Below, one piece after another: positions 48,981 through 59,148 of a stretch of 64,000 nt of DNA. The position numbers were made by a program, and so were the translations under genes. Source of the stretch: Lysobacteraceae bacterium (lineage in GTDB: Bacteria; Pseudomonadota; Gammaproteobacteria; Xanthomonadales; Rhodanobacteraceae); the NCBI GenBank assembly GCA_028870665.1, contig JAGWPB010000007.1, forward strand, positions 1 through 64,000, read 5' to 3'. Numbering within the stretch: position 1 is the stretch's first letter; every line of letters starts with the position of its first letter. Under the pieces are notes generated by a model, which saw only the letters and a program-made list of their open reading frames with translations, was not told the origin of the DNA and did not search any database.

Positions 48981-49346
48981 TCACGTCGCCGCGTCCGCTT
49001 CGAAGGCATGCCGCAGCCATCGTGCGGGCGCCGAGGCCGCCGCGCCGTCAAAGGCGACCACATCGAACCGGCAGGGACGATCCGCCAGCGCCGGATGCGC
49101 CTGCAGGTACAGCGCGGCGGCACGGATCAGGCGTGCACGCTTGCCGGCGCCGACCGAAGCCGCGGCGCCGCCCTGGGCGGAGCAGCCGCGATAGCGCACC
49201 TCGACGAAGACCATGCAGCCATCGTCGCGCATCACCAGGTCGATCTCGCCGTAGCGGGTGCCGTAGTTGCGCTCCAGCAGGATCAGGCCCGCCCGTTGCA
49301 GCAGCCCGAGCGCGCGCGTTTCGAAGTCGTCGCCGACGGCGCGCAT
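48981..49346 (-). CDS. yraN: YraN/UPF0102 family protein
   Basis: [46 protein letters not shown]. Confidence 0.92.
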   Translation of the reverse strand: MRAVGDDFETRALGLLQRAGLILLERNYGTRYGEIDLVMRDDGCMVFVEVRYRGCSAQGGAAASVGAGKRARLIRAAALYLQAHPALADRPCRFDVVAFDGAAASAPARWLRHAFEADAAT

Positions 49347-49350
49347 GCGC

Positions 49351-51135
49351 TCAGGGCTCCGTGCCGCCACCGGCCGGCGGACTGAGCTGCAGGCCGCCGG
49401 CCAGCGGCCGCGCCAGCCCGTTGTCGAAACGCAGCCACAGCGGCACGCGCTGGATGTGTCCTTGCGCGTCCGCGGTCAGCTGGCCGGTCGCGCCCGCGAC
49501 ATAGCTGCCCGGATGCGCGCGCAGCCAGTCGAGATAGGGCACCAGCGCCCAGGCATCCATGCCGAACGCGAACAAGCGCGCGGCGCGCCCGTCGACATCG
49601 GGCAACTGGCCGGACAGCTCGCTGCGCGAGGGCAATCCCGGCTGGGCATCGAACAGCCACGGCGCGTCGCCGAACTCGATGCCATCGAGGTCGCGATCGG
49701 CATTGGGGTCATCGCGCAGACCGTACACCGACGCGGTGGCGTAAGCCGGTTGACGCAGCCGTGCCACGCGCAATTGCGGCAGCAGCAAGCGCCCCTGCTC
49801 GGGACGTACCGCCATGAAGATGCCGGTGTTGGCCGGCACGCCGCCGGCGATCGCGCTGCGGATCGCACTGGCGTAGTTGACGCTGCCCACCGGCAGCTGC
49901 GCGCTGCCGATCACGGTGCCGCCGCCGGCCTCGAACTGCGCGGCGAAAGCGCGCGCCGCGCGCACCGCGGCGTCATCGTCACCATGGAACACCAGTGCGT
50001 TGCGCAGGCCGTCGGCAAGCATCCGCGCCGCGGTCTGGGCGCCCTCGCTCTCCGGCATCAGCGCGAACTCGGCGCTGCCGGGCGGCGGCGAGGTGCCGTT
50101 GTCCGGATGATTGAGGGCCAGCAGCGGCACCGGCAACGGCTGCGCGAACAGCGCGGCGACGCCCTCGCGCGCCAGCGGACCGACCACCAGCTGGGCGCCG
50201 TCTGCAACAGCCTGCCGGTAAGCCGTCACCGCGCCGGCGGCGGTACCCTGGCTATCGTAGAAACGCACCAGCGGTCGCGGCTGGCCGTCGCGCGCCGACT
50301 CGAAGTAGTCAGTCAGAAATCCGTCGCGCACGGCACGGCCGGCAGCCGCCAGCGGCCCGCTCTGCGGCAACAGCACCGCGATTCGCTGATAGGCACGGTA
50401 ACCTTCGCGCAGCGCGCCCTGACCCTGCGCCACCTGGGTGCCCACCGGACTGGCCAGTTCGGGCAGGGACCGCGGCAGGGCGGTACCCAGCTTCGCCAAG
50501 GCGCGCCCGATCCATGGCAGCATGGGATCGCTCGCCGGCAGTGCGGCCGCACGCTGCTTGAGCGGACCCGCGCCCAACCCCGCCAGCAGCGACACCAGGG
50601 CCCTCTGGTTGGCCGTCGCAGCCGCGCCGCGCAGGCCGGACTCCATCCGTACCCGCGCGACGGCGGCGGCCCAGCGATCGCCGATCGCCGCCGAGGCCAG
50701 CGCCTGGACGCGTTGCGCACGCAGGGTTTCGTCCGGCGACAGCCCGGCCGGCAGTCCCGCGACCAGTCGCAACGCATGCTGCGGATCCTTGCGCGCCAGC
50801 GCCCGTTCGGCGGACAGCAGATCGAAACGGGCGCGATCGCCGGCACCGAGCCGGCTGCGGTGCACCAAGGTCAGCTCGGCATCGGCGCGGCCACCCAGGC
50901 CTCCGGCCTGCAGCGCCTCGGCGGCGCGCAGGCGATAGCCGTCACCGGCTGCACCGCCCTGTGCCGCAAGGTCGAGCCATCCACGGGCCGCTCCGGCGTA
51001 ATCCCCGCGCGCATCCAGCGCCTGCGCCTGAGCCGCCTGCGCCTGCTGCGCGGGCGTCGGTCCGCCGAGGCTGGCACAGCCGGCCAGCAGCAGGACCGCG
51101 ATAACGGGAAGCAACAGGGCGCGCAGGCGATGCAT
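49351..51135 (-). CDS. lpoA: LpoA-type penicillin-binding protein activator lipoprotein
   Basis: Lipobox [35 protein letters not shown]...[12 protein letters not shown]; adjacent to yraN and rsmI. Confidence 0.88.
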   Translation of the reverse strand: MHRLRALLLPVIAVLLLAGCASLGGPTPAQQAQAAQAQALDARGDYAGAARGWLDLAAQGGAAGDGYRLRAAEALQAGGLGGRADAELTLVHRSRLGAGDRARFDLLSAERALARKDPQHALRLVAGLPAGLSPDETLRAQRVQALASAAIGDRWAAAVARVRMESGLRGAAATANQRALVSLLAGLGAGPLKQRAAALPASDPMLPWIGRALAKLGTALPRSLPELASPVGTQVAQGQGALREGYRAYQRIAVLLPQSGPLAAAGRAVRDGFLTDYFESARDGQPRPLVRFYDSQGTAAGAVTAYRQAVADGAQLVVGPLAREGVAALFAQPLPVPLLALNHPDNGTSPPPGSAEFALMPESEGAQTAARMLADGLRNALVFHGDDDAAVRAARAFAAQFEAGGGTVIGSAQLPVGSVNYASAIRSAIAGGVPANTGIFMAVRPEQGRLLLPQLRVARLRQPAYATASVYGLRDDPNADRDLDGIEFGDAPWLFDAQPGLPSRSELSGQLPDVDGRAARLFAFGMDAWALVPYLDWLRAHPGSYVAGATGQLTADAQGHIQRVPLWLRFDNGLARPLAGGLQLSPPAGGGTEP

Positions 51136-51214
51136 GCGAATTCCTTGATGCCGGCAGGGACGATTGCGCGATGATAGCGAATCGCGCCGCCTCGCCGTGG
51201 CGCCGGAGACAGGC

Positions 51215-52048
51215 ATGCATCCGCCCCCGGGCACGCTATGGGTGGTGGCGACCCCGATCGGCCACCTCGACGACCTCAGCCCGCGCGCCGTGGACACGCT
51301 GCGGCGGGCCGCGCTGATCGCCGCCGAGGACACCCGCCACAGCCGGCCGCTGCTCGCCCACTACGGCATCGCCACTGCGCTGACCGCGCTGCACGAGCAC
51401 AACGAACGCGAAGCCGCCGCCGCGCTGCTGGCGCGCCTGGCCAGCGGCGACGATGTCGCGCTGATCGCCGATGCCGGAACGCCGCTGATCAGCGATCCCG
51501 GTTACCGGCTGGTGCGCGCCGCCCGCGCCGCCGGCTTGCGGGTATCGCCTGTGCCGGGCGCCTGCGCGGCGATCGCCGCGCTGTCGGTCGCGGGCCTGGC
51601 CAGCGACCGTTTCGTGTTCGAGGGCTTCCTGCCCGCCAGGCCAGCCGCGCGACGCGCCCGCCTGCAGACACTGGCCGGCGAGCCGCGCACGCTGGTGCTC
51701 TACGAATCCGCGCACCGCATCGAGGAGTCGCTGGCCGACCTCGCCGATGTGTTCGGCATCGACCGCGAGGCGGTGCTCGCGCGCGAGCTGACCAAGCGCT
51801 TCGAGACCGTGCTGACACTGCCGTTGGGCGAACTCGCCGCACGCGTCGCCGCCGATGCCGATCAGCGCCGCGGCGAATTCGTGCTGCTGGTCGCGGGCCA
51901 TGCCGAAGCGGAAGACGCGTGCCTGCCGGAAGGCCGCCGCGTATACGCCCTGCTGCGCGAGGAGCTGCCGCCGGCACGCGCCGCGCGCCTCGCCGCCGCG
52001 ATCACCGGTGCGCCGCGGCGGGCGCTGTACGCCGGCAACGAGACCTGA
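51215..52048 (+). CDS. rsmI: 16S rRNA (cytidine1402-2'-O)-methyltransferase
   Basis: GTLWVVATPIGHLDDLSPRAVDTLRRAALIAAEDTRHSRPLLAHYGI...LIADAGTPLISDPGYRLV. Confidence 0.95.
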   Translation: MHPPPGTLWVVATPIGHLDDLSPRAVDTLRRAALIAAEDTRHSRPLLAHYGIATALTALHEHNEREAAAALLARLASGDDVALIADAGTPLISDPGYRLVRAARAAGLRVSPVPGACAAIAALSVAGLASDRFVFEGFLPARPAARRARLQTLAGEPRTLVLYESAHRIEESLADLADVFGIDREAVLARELTKRFETVLTLPLGELAARVAADADQRRGEFVLLVAGHAEAEDACLPEGRRVYALLREELPPARAARLAAAITGAPRRALYAGNET

Positions 52049-52117
52049 AAGACGCTGCCGCCGGGGATCGCGCCGGCAGCCGCAGCGCGCGACAATGGCC
52101 CGTTCCGGGAGGCCCGC

Positions 52118-52912
52118 ATGTCCAACCCAACTTACGGCGATCCGCTGCGGATCGCCGGCCGCAGCTTCCATTCGCGTCTGCTGACCGGCACCGGCAAGTA
52201 CCGGGATTTCGACGAGACCCGCCGCGCCACCGAAGCCGCGGGCGCAGAGATCGTCACCGTCGCGATCCGCCGCATGAACCTGGGTCAGGATCCGGGCCAG
52301 CCCAGCCTGCTCGACGTGCTGCCGCCGGAGCGTTACACGATCCTGCCCAACACCGCCGGCTGCTACACCGCCGAGGACGCCGTGCGCACCTGCCGGCTGG
52401 CGCGCGAGCTGCTGGACGGCCACGCCCTGGTCAAGCTGGAGGTGCTGGGCGACGCACGCACGCTGTATCCCGACGTGGTGCAGACATTGAAAGCCGCCGA
52501 GATGCTGGTCGGCGAGGGTTTCGAGGTCATGGTCTATACCAGCGACGACCCGATCCTGGCGCGTCAGCTGGAGCAGATCGGCTGTGTCGCGGTGATGCCG
52601 CTGGCGGCGCCGATCGGCTCCGGACTGGGCATCCAGAATCGCTACACCCTGCTCGAGATCATCGAGAACGCCAAGGTGCCGATCATCGTCGATGCCGGCG
52701 TCGGCACCGCCTCGGATGCCGCGATCGCGATGGAACTGGGCTGCGACGGCGTGCTGATGAACACCGCGATCGCCGGCGCGCGCGACCCGGTGCGCATGGC
52801 GCAGGCGATGAAGCTGGCGGTCGAGGCCGGGCGCGCGGCATTCCAGGCCGGCCGCATCCCGCGCAAACGCTGCGCCTCGGCGTCCAGCCCGCTCGACGGC
52901 ACCCTGGCCTGA
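52118..52912 (+). CDS. thiG: Thiazole synthase
   Basis: [46 protein letters not shown]...[22 protein letters not shown]...[28 protein letters not shown]. Confidence 0.96.
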   Translation: MSNPTYGDPLRIAGRSFHSRLLTGTGKYRDFDETRRATEAAGAEIVTVAIRRMNLGQDPGQPSLLDVLPPERYTILPNTAGCYTAEDAVRTCRLARELLDGHALVKLEVLGDARTLYPDVVQTLKAAEMLVGEGFEVMVYTSDDPILARQLEQIGCVAVMPLAAPIGSGLGIQNRYTLLEIIENAKVPIIVDAGVGTASDAAIAMELGCDGVLMNTAIAGARDPVRMAQAMKLAVEAGRAAFQAGRIPRKRCASASSPLDGTLA

Positions 52913-53105
52913 GCCATGACCGCCGCGACGACGGATGCCCTTCCCCATCGCCTCGCAGCGCCCCGTCCGCAGCTTCGTGCCGCGGGACGGGCGAGCCGGG
53001 ATGTGTCCGATGCCTTGAAGGGCAGCGCGCGCCGGCGGGGCCCGGCCATGGGCGGTCGGGCCGGCACCACGCAGCAGGGGCGGTTGGCATGCCCGACGAG
53101 GCCTG

Positions 53106-53804
53106 ATGATCACCGACAACGCTAACCCGCCGCCGCACCGCCCCGTCCGCAGCTTCGTGTTGCGGGAGGGCCGGATCACCCGCGCCCAGCAGCGCGCCTT
53201 CGACGAACACTGGCAGCGCTACGGCCTCGATTACACCGGGTCGCGACGCGACTTCGCTGCGGTGTTCGGTCGCCAGGCAGCGCGCGTGCTGGAGATCGGT
53301 TTCGGCAACGGCGAGGCGCTGGCATGGGCGGCCGCGCATGAGCCCGAACGCGATTTCATCGGCATCGAGGTACACCGGCCGGGCGTCGGCCGGCTGATCA
53401 ACGCGCTGGCGGCGCAGGGCAGCGGCAACGTGCGCGTCTATCGCCACGATGCGGTCGAGGTGCTGCGCGACGAAATCGCCCCTGCCAGCCTGGCCGAGGT
53501 GCGCCTCTGGTTCCCCGACCCCTGGCCCAAGCTGCGTCATCACAAGCGACGCCTGATCCAGCCGGCATTCGCGACGCTGCTGGCCAGTCGAGTCGTGCCC
53601 GGCGGACTCTTGCATCTGGCGACCGACTGGGCGGACTATGCGCGGCACATGCAGGAGGTGCTGGACGCGGCCCCGGAGTGGCGCAATCGGCTGGGGCCCG
53701 GCGGCATCTCGCCGCGTCCGGCCTGGCGCATCGCCACCCACTTCGAGCAGCGTGGAGTGCGCCTTGGTCACGACGTGGCTGATTTCCTCTACGACCGCCG
53801 CTGA
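53106..53804 (+). CDS. trmB: tRNA (guanine46-N7)-methyltransferase
   Basis: [30 protein letters not shown]...[15 protein letters not shown]...[20 protein letters not shown]. Confidence 0.95.
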   Translation: MITDNANPPPHRPVRSFVLREGRITRAQQRAFDEHWQRYGLDYTGSRRDFAAVFGRQAARVLEIGFGNGEALAWAAAHEPERDFIGIEVHRPGVGRLINALAAQGSGNVRVYRHDAVEVLRDEIAPASLAEVRLWFPDPWPKLRHHKRRLIQPAFATLLASRVVPGGLLHLATDWADYARHMQEVLDAAPEWRNRLGPGGISPRPAWRIATHFEQRGVRLGHDVADFLYDRR

Positions 53805-53828
53805 GCGCACCGGAGCACCCCGCCCCCG

Positions 53829-55685
53829 ATGGACGGAACACCCCTGACGCTCACCACCGACATGGTGCTCGTGCTCGGGCTGGTCGTGTTCACCGTGGTG
53901 ATGCTGGCGCTGGAGTGGATCCGCTCGGACATCACCGCGCTGCTGGTCCTGGCCGTGCTGGGCGTCAGCGGCATCATCGGCTCGCACCAGATCTACGACG
54001 GGTTCGCCAACTCCGGCGTGCAGGCGATCATCGCGGTGATGATCATGGGCGTCGGCCTCGACCGCACCGGCGCCCTGAATGCGGTCGCCAGCCTGATCAT
54101 GCGTGCCGCGCGCGGCGCCGAGTGGCGACTCGGCATCGTGGTCAACGGCGTCACCACGGCACTGAGCTCGATCATCCCGAGCCAGGCTCTTGCCGCACTG
54201 ATGATCCCGGTAGCCGGCCGCGTCTCCTCGCGCAGCGGCGTGCCGTTGTCGAAGCTGCTGCTGCCGATGGCCTGCGTGATTCTCACCGGCACCAATACCA
54301 CGCTGATCGCCAATACCCCGCTGATCATCCTCAACGGCCTGATCGCCAGCGCCAACCGCAACCTGCCGCCGGGCGCCAACACGATCCCCGAGTTCGGCAT
54401 GTACACGGTGACACCGATCGGCGTGATCCTGGCCGTGGTCGGCGTGGCATTCTTCGCGCTCTTCACCGATCGCCTGTTCAAGCACGCTCCGGAGGACAGC
54501 GGCAAGGTCACGCCGGGCCGCACCGAGAGCTATTTTGCCGAGACCTACGGCATCGCCGGCGACGTGGTCGAGATGACCGTCGGCGCCGACAGCCCGCTGG
54601 TGGGCATGAGCATTCTCGAGGCCGAACAGCTGCCCGATGCGCCCCTGATCCTGGCCCTGAAGACCGGCAACGAGTCGCGCCTTGCCCCGCCGGCCGACCA
54701 GATGATCTGGGTCGGCACGGTGCTGGGGGTGATGGGCGGCCAGGACCAGCTCGCGCGCTTCGCCGAATCGCAGAACTGCCGCCTGTCGACGCGCCTGCGC
54801 AATCTCGGCGACATGTTCAACCCGGCGCGCGCAGGCATTTCCGAGGCCGTGCTGCCGCCGAGCTCGCACTTTCTCAAGCAGACCGTGGGCGATCTGCATC
54901 TGCGCAAGCGCTTCGGCATCTCGGTGCTGGCGGTCAATCGCGGTGACGAGGTCTTCCGCGAGGACCTGCGCAAGGTCGCCCTGCGGGCCGGCGACACCCT
55001 CGTGCTGCACAGCGCCTGGGGCGACCTCAAGACCCCGCGCGAGGAGCACGATCTGGTGCTGGTCACCGACGTGCCGAAGGAGGAGGCCCGGCCCGGCAAG
55101 ATCCGCCAGGCGCTGTTTTTCTTCCTGCTGGCCAAGGGTCTGGCGCTCTCCGAACTGCTGCCGCTGCCCGTCGCATTCTGGGTCGGCGCCGTCGGCATGC
55201 TGCTGTCGGGGGTGATCACTCCCGACGAGGTCTATCGCTCGATCAACTGGAAAACGATCTTCATCACCGCGAGCCTGATGCCGCTGGGCTGGGCCATGGA
55301 CCAGACCGGCGCCGGTCCGTGGATCGGCCAGGAGCTGATGGTGCATATCGGCGGGCTGCCGCAGTGGACGATCCAGGCCAGCGTCGCGCTGCTCGCGCTG
55401 TCGCTCTCGCAGGTGATGCAGAACGTCGGCGCGACCGTGGTGATGGTGCCGATCGCGGTCAACATCGCGCTCGCCACCGGCGGCAATCCCACCGCCTACA
55501 TCCTGATCGTGGCGATGTCGGTATCCAACACCTTCCTGATCTCTTCGGCGCATCCGGCACTGACGATGGTCGCCGGCCCGGGCGGCTACCGCGGCAAGGA
55601 CTTCCTGCGCGTGGGTCTGCCGCTGACACTGGTGTACATGATCACCGTGATCGTGGGCGTGGACCTGCTCTATCACGCCGGTTGA
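53829..55685 (+). CDS. SLC13/DASS-family permease with TrkA-C domains
   Basis: Hydrophobic N-terminus ...ALLVLAVLGVSGIIGSHQIYDGFANSGVQAIIAVMIMG; two RCK_C-like segments; ...FLISSAHPALTMVAGPGGYRGKDFLRVGLPLTL. Confidence 0.88.
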   Translation: MDGTPLTLTTDMVLVLGLVVFTVVMLALEWIRSDITALLVLAVLGVSGIIGSHQIYDGFANSGVQAIIAVMIMGVGLDRTGALNAVASLIMRAARGAEWRLGIVVNGVTTALSSIIPSQALAALMIPVAGRVSSRSGVPLSKLLLPMACVILTGTNTTLIANTPLIILNGLIASANRNLPPGANTIPEFGMYTVTPIGVILAVVGVAFFALFTDRLFKHAPEDSGKVTPGRTESYFAETYGIAGDVVEMTVGADSPLVGMSILEAEQLPDAPLILALKTGNESRLAPPADQMIWVGTVLGVMGGQDQLARFAESQNCRLSTRLRNLGDMFNPARAGISEAVLPPSSHFLKQTVGDLHLRKRFGISVLAVNRGDEVFREDLRKVALRAGDTLVLHSAWGDLKTPREEHDLVLVTDVPKEEARPGKIRQALFFFLLAKGLALSELLPLPVAFWVGAVGMLLSGVITPDEVYRSINWKTIFITASLMPLGWAMDQTGAGPWIGQELMVHIGGLPQWTIQASVALLALSLSQVMQNVGATVVMVPIAVNIALATGGNPTAYILIVAMSVSNTFLISSAHPALTMVAGPGGYRGKDFLRVGLPLTLVYMITVIVGVDLLYHAG

Positions 55686-55694
55686 GCCGGGCCC

Positions 55695-56030
55695 TCACTC
55701 CGGCACGCGCCGCACCTCGCCTTCCACCACACGCAGGCCGATGGCGCGCAGACCGTCACCGCGGCAGGGCCCGCCCAGGCAGGCTCCGCTGAGTGCCGCG
55801 AAGCTGGCGCCGTGCGCCGCGCACACCAGCACGCCGTCGCGGATCAGGAACTTGCCCGGCGCCCAGTCGAGACGCTGCCCCGCGTGCGGGCAGACATTGT
55901 GGAAGGCGCTGACCGCGTCGCCGCAGCGGGTCAGCAGCAGGTCGTCGTCGCCGTCGGTCAGAGCCAGCGCACCGCCGTCGGGCACGTCGTCAACGCGGCA
56001 CAGCCGCCGTTCATGCGCAGGGTGGAGCAT
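55695..56030 (-). CDS. Rieske [2Fe-2S] domain protein
   Basis: NVCPHAGQRLDW...VLVCAAHGASFAALSGACLGGPC (CxH...CxxH). Confidence 0.85.
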   Translation of the reverse strand: MLHPAHERRLCRVDDVPDGGALALTDGDDDLLLTRCGDAVSAFHNVCPHAGQRLDWAPGKFLIRDGVLVCAAHGASFAALSGACLGGPCRGDGLRAIGLRVVEGEVRRVPE

Positions 56031-56094
56031 AGGCAGGTGCATCCGCGGCGGATTCGCCGCATGCTGGACGCGCGATTCTGCCACGAGCTGCCCG

Positions 56095-56382
56095 ATGCGC
56101 ATCGAACTGCCGCCTTTCCGTCGCTCCCCGCATCCGCTGCTGCGCATGCTCGGCGCGCTGCTGGGCGTGGCGGCACTGATCGTGCTGCTGGCCTTCGGCG
56201 CATTCGCGCTGCTGCTGGCGCTGCTGGTCGTGAGCGTGGTCTTCGTCGCCCGCCAGGTGATGCGGCCGCGGGTCGCGGCCCGTCACGACGAGCCCGGCGC
56301 GCCACCTGCGCCCGCGCCACCGCAGGGCGTGATCGAAGGCGAGTTCGTGATCGTGCGCGAGACCCGCGAGCCGCCGCGCTAG
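56095..56382 (+). CDS. Small membrane protein, hypothetical
   Basis: MRIELPPFRRSPHPLLRMLGALLGVAALIVLLAFGAFALLLALLVVSVVFVARQVM; Pro-rich cytosolic tail. Confidence 0.6.
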   Translation: MRIELPPFRRSPHPLLRMLGALLGVAALIVLLAFGAFALLLALLVVSVVFVARQVMRPRVAARHDEPGAPPAPAPPQGVIEGEFVIVRETREPPR

Positions 56383-56533
56383 CCAGGCGCTTGAAAAACA
56401 GGCTGCCAGGCGGGACCCGAATGCCCGCCGTTGGTGAAAGGCTGGAAATCGCTCTCGGGATCCTCTCCGGTGCGCCCGAATCAGGCGCACAAACCGGATG
56501 GCGGCGCAATCCAGCCGCGGCTAGTCTGGCGCC

Positions 56534-57436
56534 ATGCCCGCACCCATTTCGAACCCATCCGCCCTGCCCGACGACGCGCTGGAACGCGTGCGTCGGGCCC
56601 TGGAAACCGAGGAGCCGACGCCACCGCTGGCGACCCTCGCCGCCACCGTCGGCCTGAGCCGCGCCCATCTCGCCCGCGCCTTCCGCCAGCGCTACGGCCT
56701 GCCGCCCGCGGCCTATGCGCGGGCGCAGCGTTTCCGGCGCCTGCGCGCCGGCCTGGCCCGGGCGGATTCGGTCAGCGCCGCGGTTGCCGATGCCGGCTTC
56801 GGCTCCGACAGCCGCGTCTACGAGCGCAGCGATGCCCTGCTCGGCATGAGCCCGGCGCGTTGGCGCCAGGGCGGGGCAGGCATCGCGATCCGCTATACCA
56901 CGCTGGAAACACCCTACGGCCGCGTACTGGTGGCGGCGACCGCGCGCGGCCTGTGCGCGGTCGAGATCGGCGACGACGACACGGCCTTGATCGCCGATCT
57001 GGGTGCCGCCTTTCCGCGGGCCATGCTCAGCCGTGAAGACGATGGCCGCGATGCCTGGCTGGCGCCGGCACTGCTGCGCATCGCCGGCGAACTCGCCGGC
57101 AGCGAAACACCCGCGCCAGCGGTCGACATCACCGGCACCGCGTTTCAATGGCGCGTGTGGCAAGCACTGACGCGCATCCCGCGCGGCACGACGGTCAGCT
57201 ATGCCGCACTGGCGGCCATGGTCGGCGCGCCGAAGGCCGCGCGCGCGGTCGGCAGCGCCTGCGGCAGCAACCGGCTGGCGTTGGTCGTGCCTTGCCATCG
57301 CGTGATCCGCGAGGATGGCAGCCTCGGCGGCTGGCGCTGGGGCCTGGAGCGCAAACGCGTCGTGCTCGAAGCCGAGCGGGCCACGGCCAGCGCGCCGCCC
57401 GTCGCGCGCCCGTCGCGCGCCCGCCGGGGCCGCTAA
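56534..57436 (+). CDS. AraC-HTH plus O6-alkylguanine-DNA alkyltransferase fusion (Ada-like without N-terminal zinc domain)
   Basis: AraC HTH TLAATVGLSRAHLARAFRQRYGLPPAAYARAQR; Ogt domain FQWRVWQALTRIPRGTTVSYAALA...NRLALVVPCHRVIREDGSLGGWRWG. Confidence 0.88.
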   Translation: MPAPISNPSALPDDALERVRRALETEEPTPPLATLAATVGLSRAHLARAFRQRYGLPPAAYARAQRFRRLRAGLARADSVSAAVADAGFGSDSRVYERSDALLGMSPARWRQGGAGIAIRYTTLETPYGRVLVAATARGLCAVEIGDDDTALIADLGAAFPRAMLSREDDGRDAWLAPALLRIAGELAGSETPAPAVDITGTAFQWRVWQALTRIPRGTTVSYAALAAMVGAPKAARAVGSACGSNRLALVVPCHRVIREDGSLGGWRWGLERKRVVLEAERATASAPPVARPSRARRGR

Positions 57437-57467
57437 GCTACGCGACCCATCCCCCGCGAACCTCCCG

Positions 57468-58355
57468 ATGACCGCCGCGCCGACCGCCGAGGCCGCATCC
57501 CGCCCGACCGTATTCGCCGCGCTGGCCGCGGTGTACCTGGTATGGGGCTCGACCTACTTCGCCATCCGCATCGCGCTGGAAGGCTTCCCGCCGTTCGCGC
57601 TGGCGGCGATCCGTTTCCTGATCGCCGGCGGCGGCCTGTACGCGTTCCTGCGCCTGCGTGGCGCACCCGCTCCTACCCGTACGCAGTGGCGCAATGCTGC
57701 GCTCACCGGCGTACTGCTGCTGGGCCTCGGCAACGGCCTGGTCTGCTACGCCGAGCAGAGTGTCGCCTCCGGCATCGCCGCGGTCGCCGTGGCCAGCGTG
57801 ACCCTGTTCGCGGCGGTGTTCTCGGCGCTCTACGGCGACTGGCCCCGGCGCTCGGAATGGCTGGGCGTGCTGGTCGGTCTGGCCGGCGTGCTGATCCTGA
57901 ACTTCGGTGGCGACCTGCGCGCCGCGCCGCTCGGTGCCGCGGCACTGGTGATCGCCGCCTGCGCTTGGGCCTTCGGCTCGGTGTGGAGCCGGCGCCGCGA
58001 GATGCCGCAGGGCGCCATGAGCACCGCGGCGCAGATGCTCACCGGCGGAGCGGCGCTGGCGCTGATGGCCCTGCTCGCCGGCGAACGCTTCACGGCCATG
58101 CCGGGCGCGCGCGCCTGGGGCGCGTTCGCCTATCTGGTCGTGTTCGGCTCCATCGTCGGCTTCAGCGCCTACATCTACCTGCTGCGCCGCGTGCGCCCTG
58201 CGCTCGCCACCAGTTACGCCTACGTCAACCCGCCGGTGGCGGTGCTGATCGGCGTCGCGCTGGGCGGCGAGCATCCCGGGCCGCGCGAATGGCTCGGCAT
58301 GGCGGTGATCCTCGCCGGAGTCGCCTTCATCACCCTGGCGCGACAGCGGCGCTGA
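57468..58355 (+). CDS. EamA/DMT-family transporter
   Basis: AAVYLVWGSTYFAIRIALEGFPPFALAAIRFLIAG...; ten predicted hydrophobic segments. Confidence 0.88.
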   Translation: MTAAPTAEAASRPTVFAALAAVYLVWGSTYFAIRIALEGFPPFALAAIRFLIAGGGLYAFLRLRGAPAPTRTQWRNAALTGVLLLGLGNGLVCYAEQSVASGIAAVAVASVTLFAAVFSALYGDWPRRSEWLGVLVGLAGVLILNFGGDLRAAPLGAAALVIAACAWAFGSVWSRRREMPQGAMSTAAQMLTGGAALALMALLAGERFTAMPGARAWGAFAYLVVFGSIVGFSAYIYLLRRVRPALATSYAYVNPPVAVLIGVALGGEHPGPREWLGMAVILAGVAFITLARQRR

Positions 58356-58457
58356 GTCTCGTGCGCCTTGTCTCTCCAAGTGCGCTGGCGAAGAGGGTCA
58401 TGGGGCCACGCCGCGATGTTCGATCAGATCGCCGGAATACCGCTTGATTCCAATCGG

Positions 58458-59042
58458 TCAGTACACCCCGGGCAGCAGCGCCCAACTTGCTCGGCGATAG
58501 TCCGCGTAGGCGGCACCGAAGTGCTCCAGCATCAAGCATTCCTCGCGTCGTAGCTTGACCACCAGCGCCTCCAGGACCAGCAGCATGGCAAGCAATCCTC
58601 GCCACTGACCCAGCGCCAACGCGCTGCCGGCGAAGGCAAGCAACAAGCCGGTGTAGATCGGATGGCGCACATATCGATAAGGGCCGCTCCGAATCAAGCT
58701 GTGATCGTGTTTGAGCGAGACGATGGCGCTCCAGTTGGCACCCAGATGCCTGCGCGCTTGAGCGGTGAAGCCAAGACCCAGCACGACCAGAGTCAAACCG
58801 ATGCTGTAACCGACCCAACTGCGTGCGATGAAGGGCGCAGCCAGTATGCCGAGTGGCCGGGCGGGCAGAAGGAACAACAACGCGGCAAACACCATCGGGA
58901 TGTCATGACTGGCACGTTGCAGACGCGATTCGCGACGCTCCACCGCCTTCAACGGTCCAGCGCCCAACCACCAGTACGCGAGCCATACCAGCCAGAACAG
59001 CGGGATCAGATTGGCCAGCAGCAGGTGCAGCGATGGATGCAT
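58458..59042 (-). CDS. Isoprenylcysteine carboxyl methyltransferase (ICMT)-like membrane protein
   Basis: LIRSGPYRYVRHPIYTGLLLAFAGSALALG...REECLMLEHFGAAYADYRR. Confidence 0.85.
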   Translation of the reverse strand: MHPSLHLLLANLIPLFWLVWLAYWWLGAGPLKAVERRESRLQRASHDIPMVFAALLFLLPARPLGILAAPFIARSWVGYSIGLTLVVLGLGFTAQARRHLGANWSAIVSLKHDHSLIRSGPYRYVRHPIYTGLLLAFAGSALALGQWRGLLAMLLVLEALVVKLRREECLMLEHFGAAYADYRRASWALLPGVY

Positions 59043-59148
59043 GGAATCCTCCGACGGATTGATGATGTACCGCCCTCAAGCCAACCGTGCGGAACCGACG
59101 TCATGAAACGGACGCAGGGCACGCGCGCTGCGCCTGCCCGCAAAGAAT

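Noticed and set aside
52054-52080. GCTGCCG/CGGCAGC inverted repeat between rsmI and thiG
   Set aside because: Short GC hairpin without T-run; could be chance in high-GC DNA.
52683-55676. 997-aa minus-strand ORF opposite trmB and the SLC13 permease
   Set aside because: Antisense artefact (His/Gln/Asp/Arg-rich) against clearly conserved plus-strand genes.
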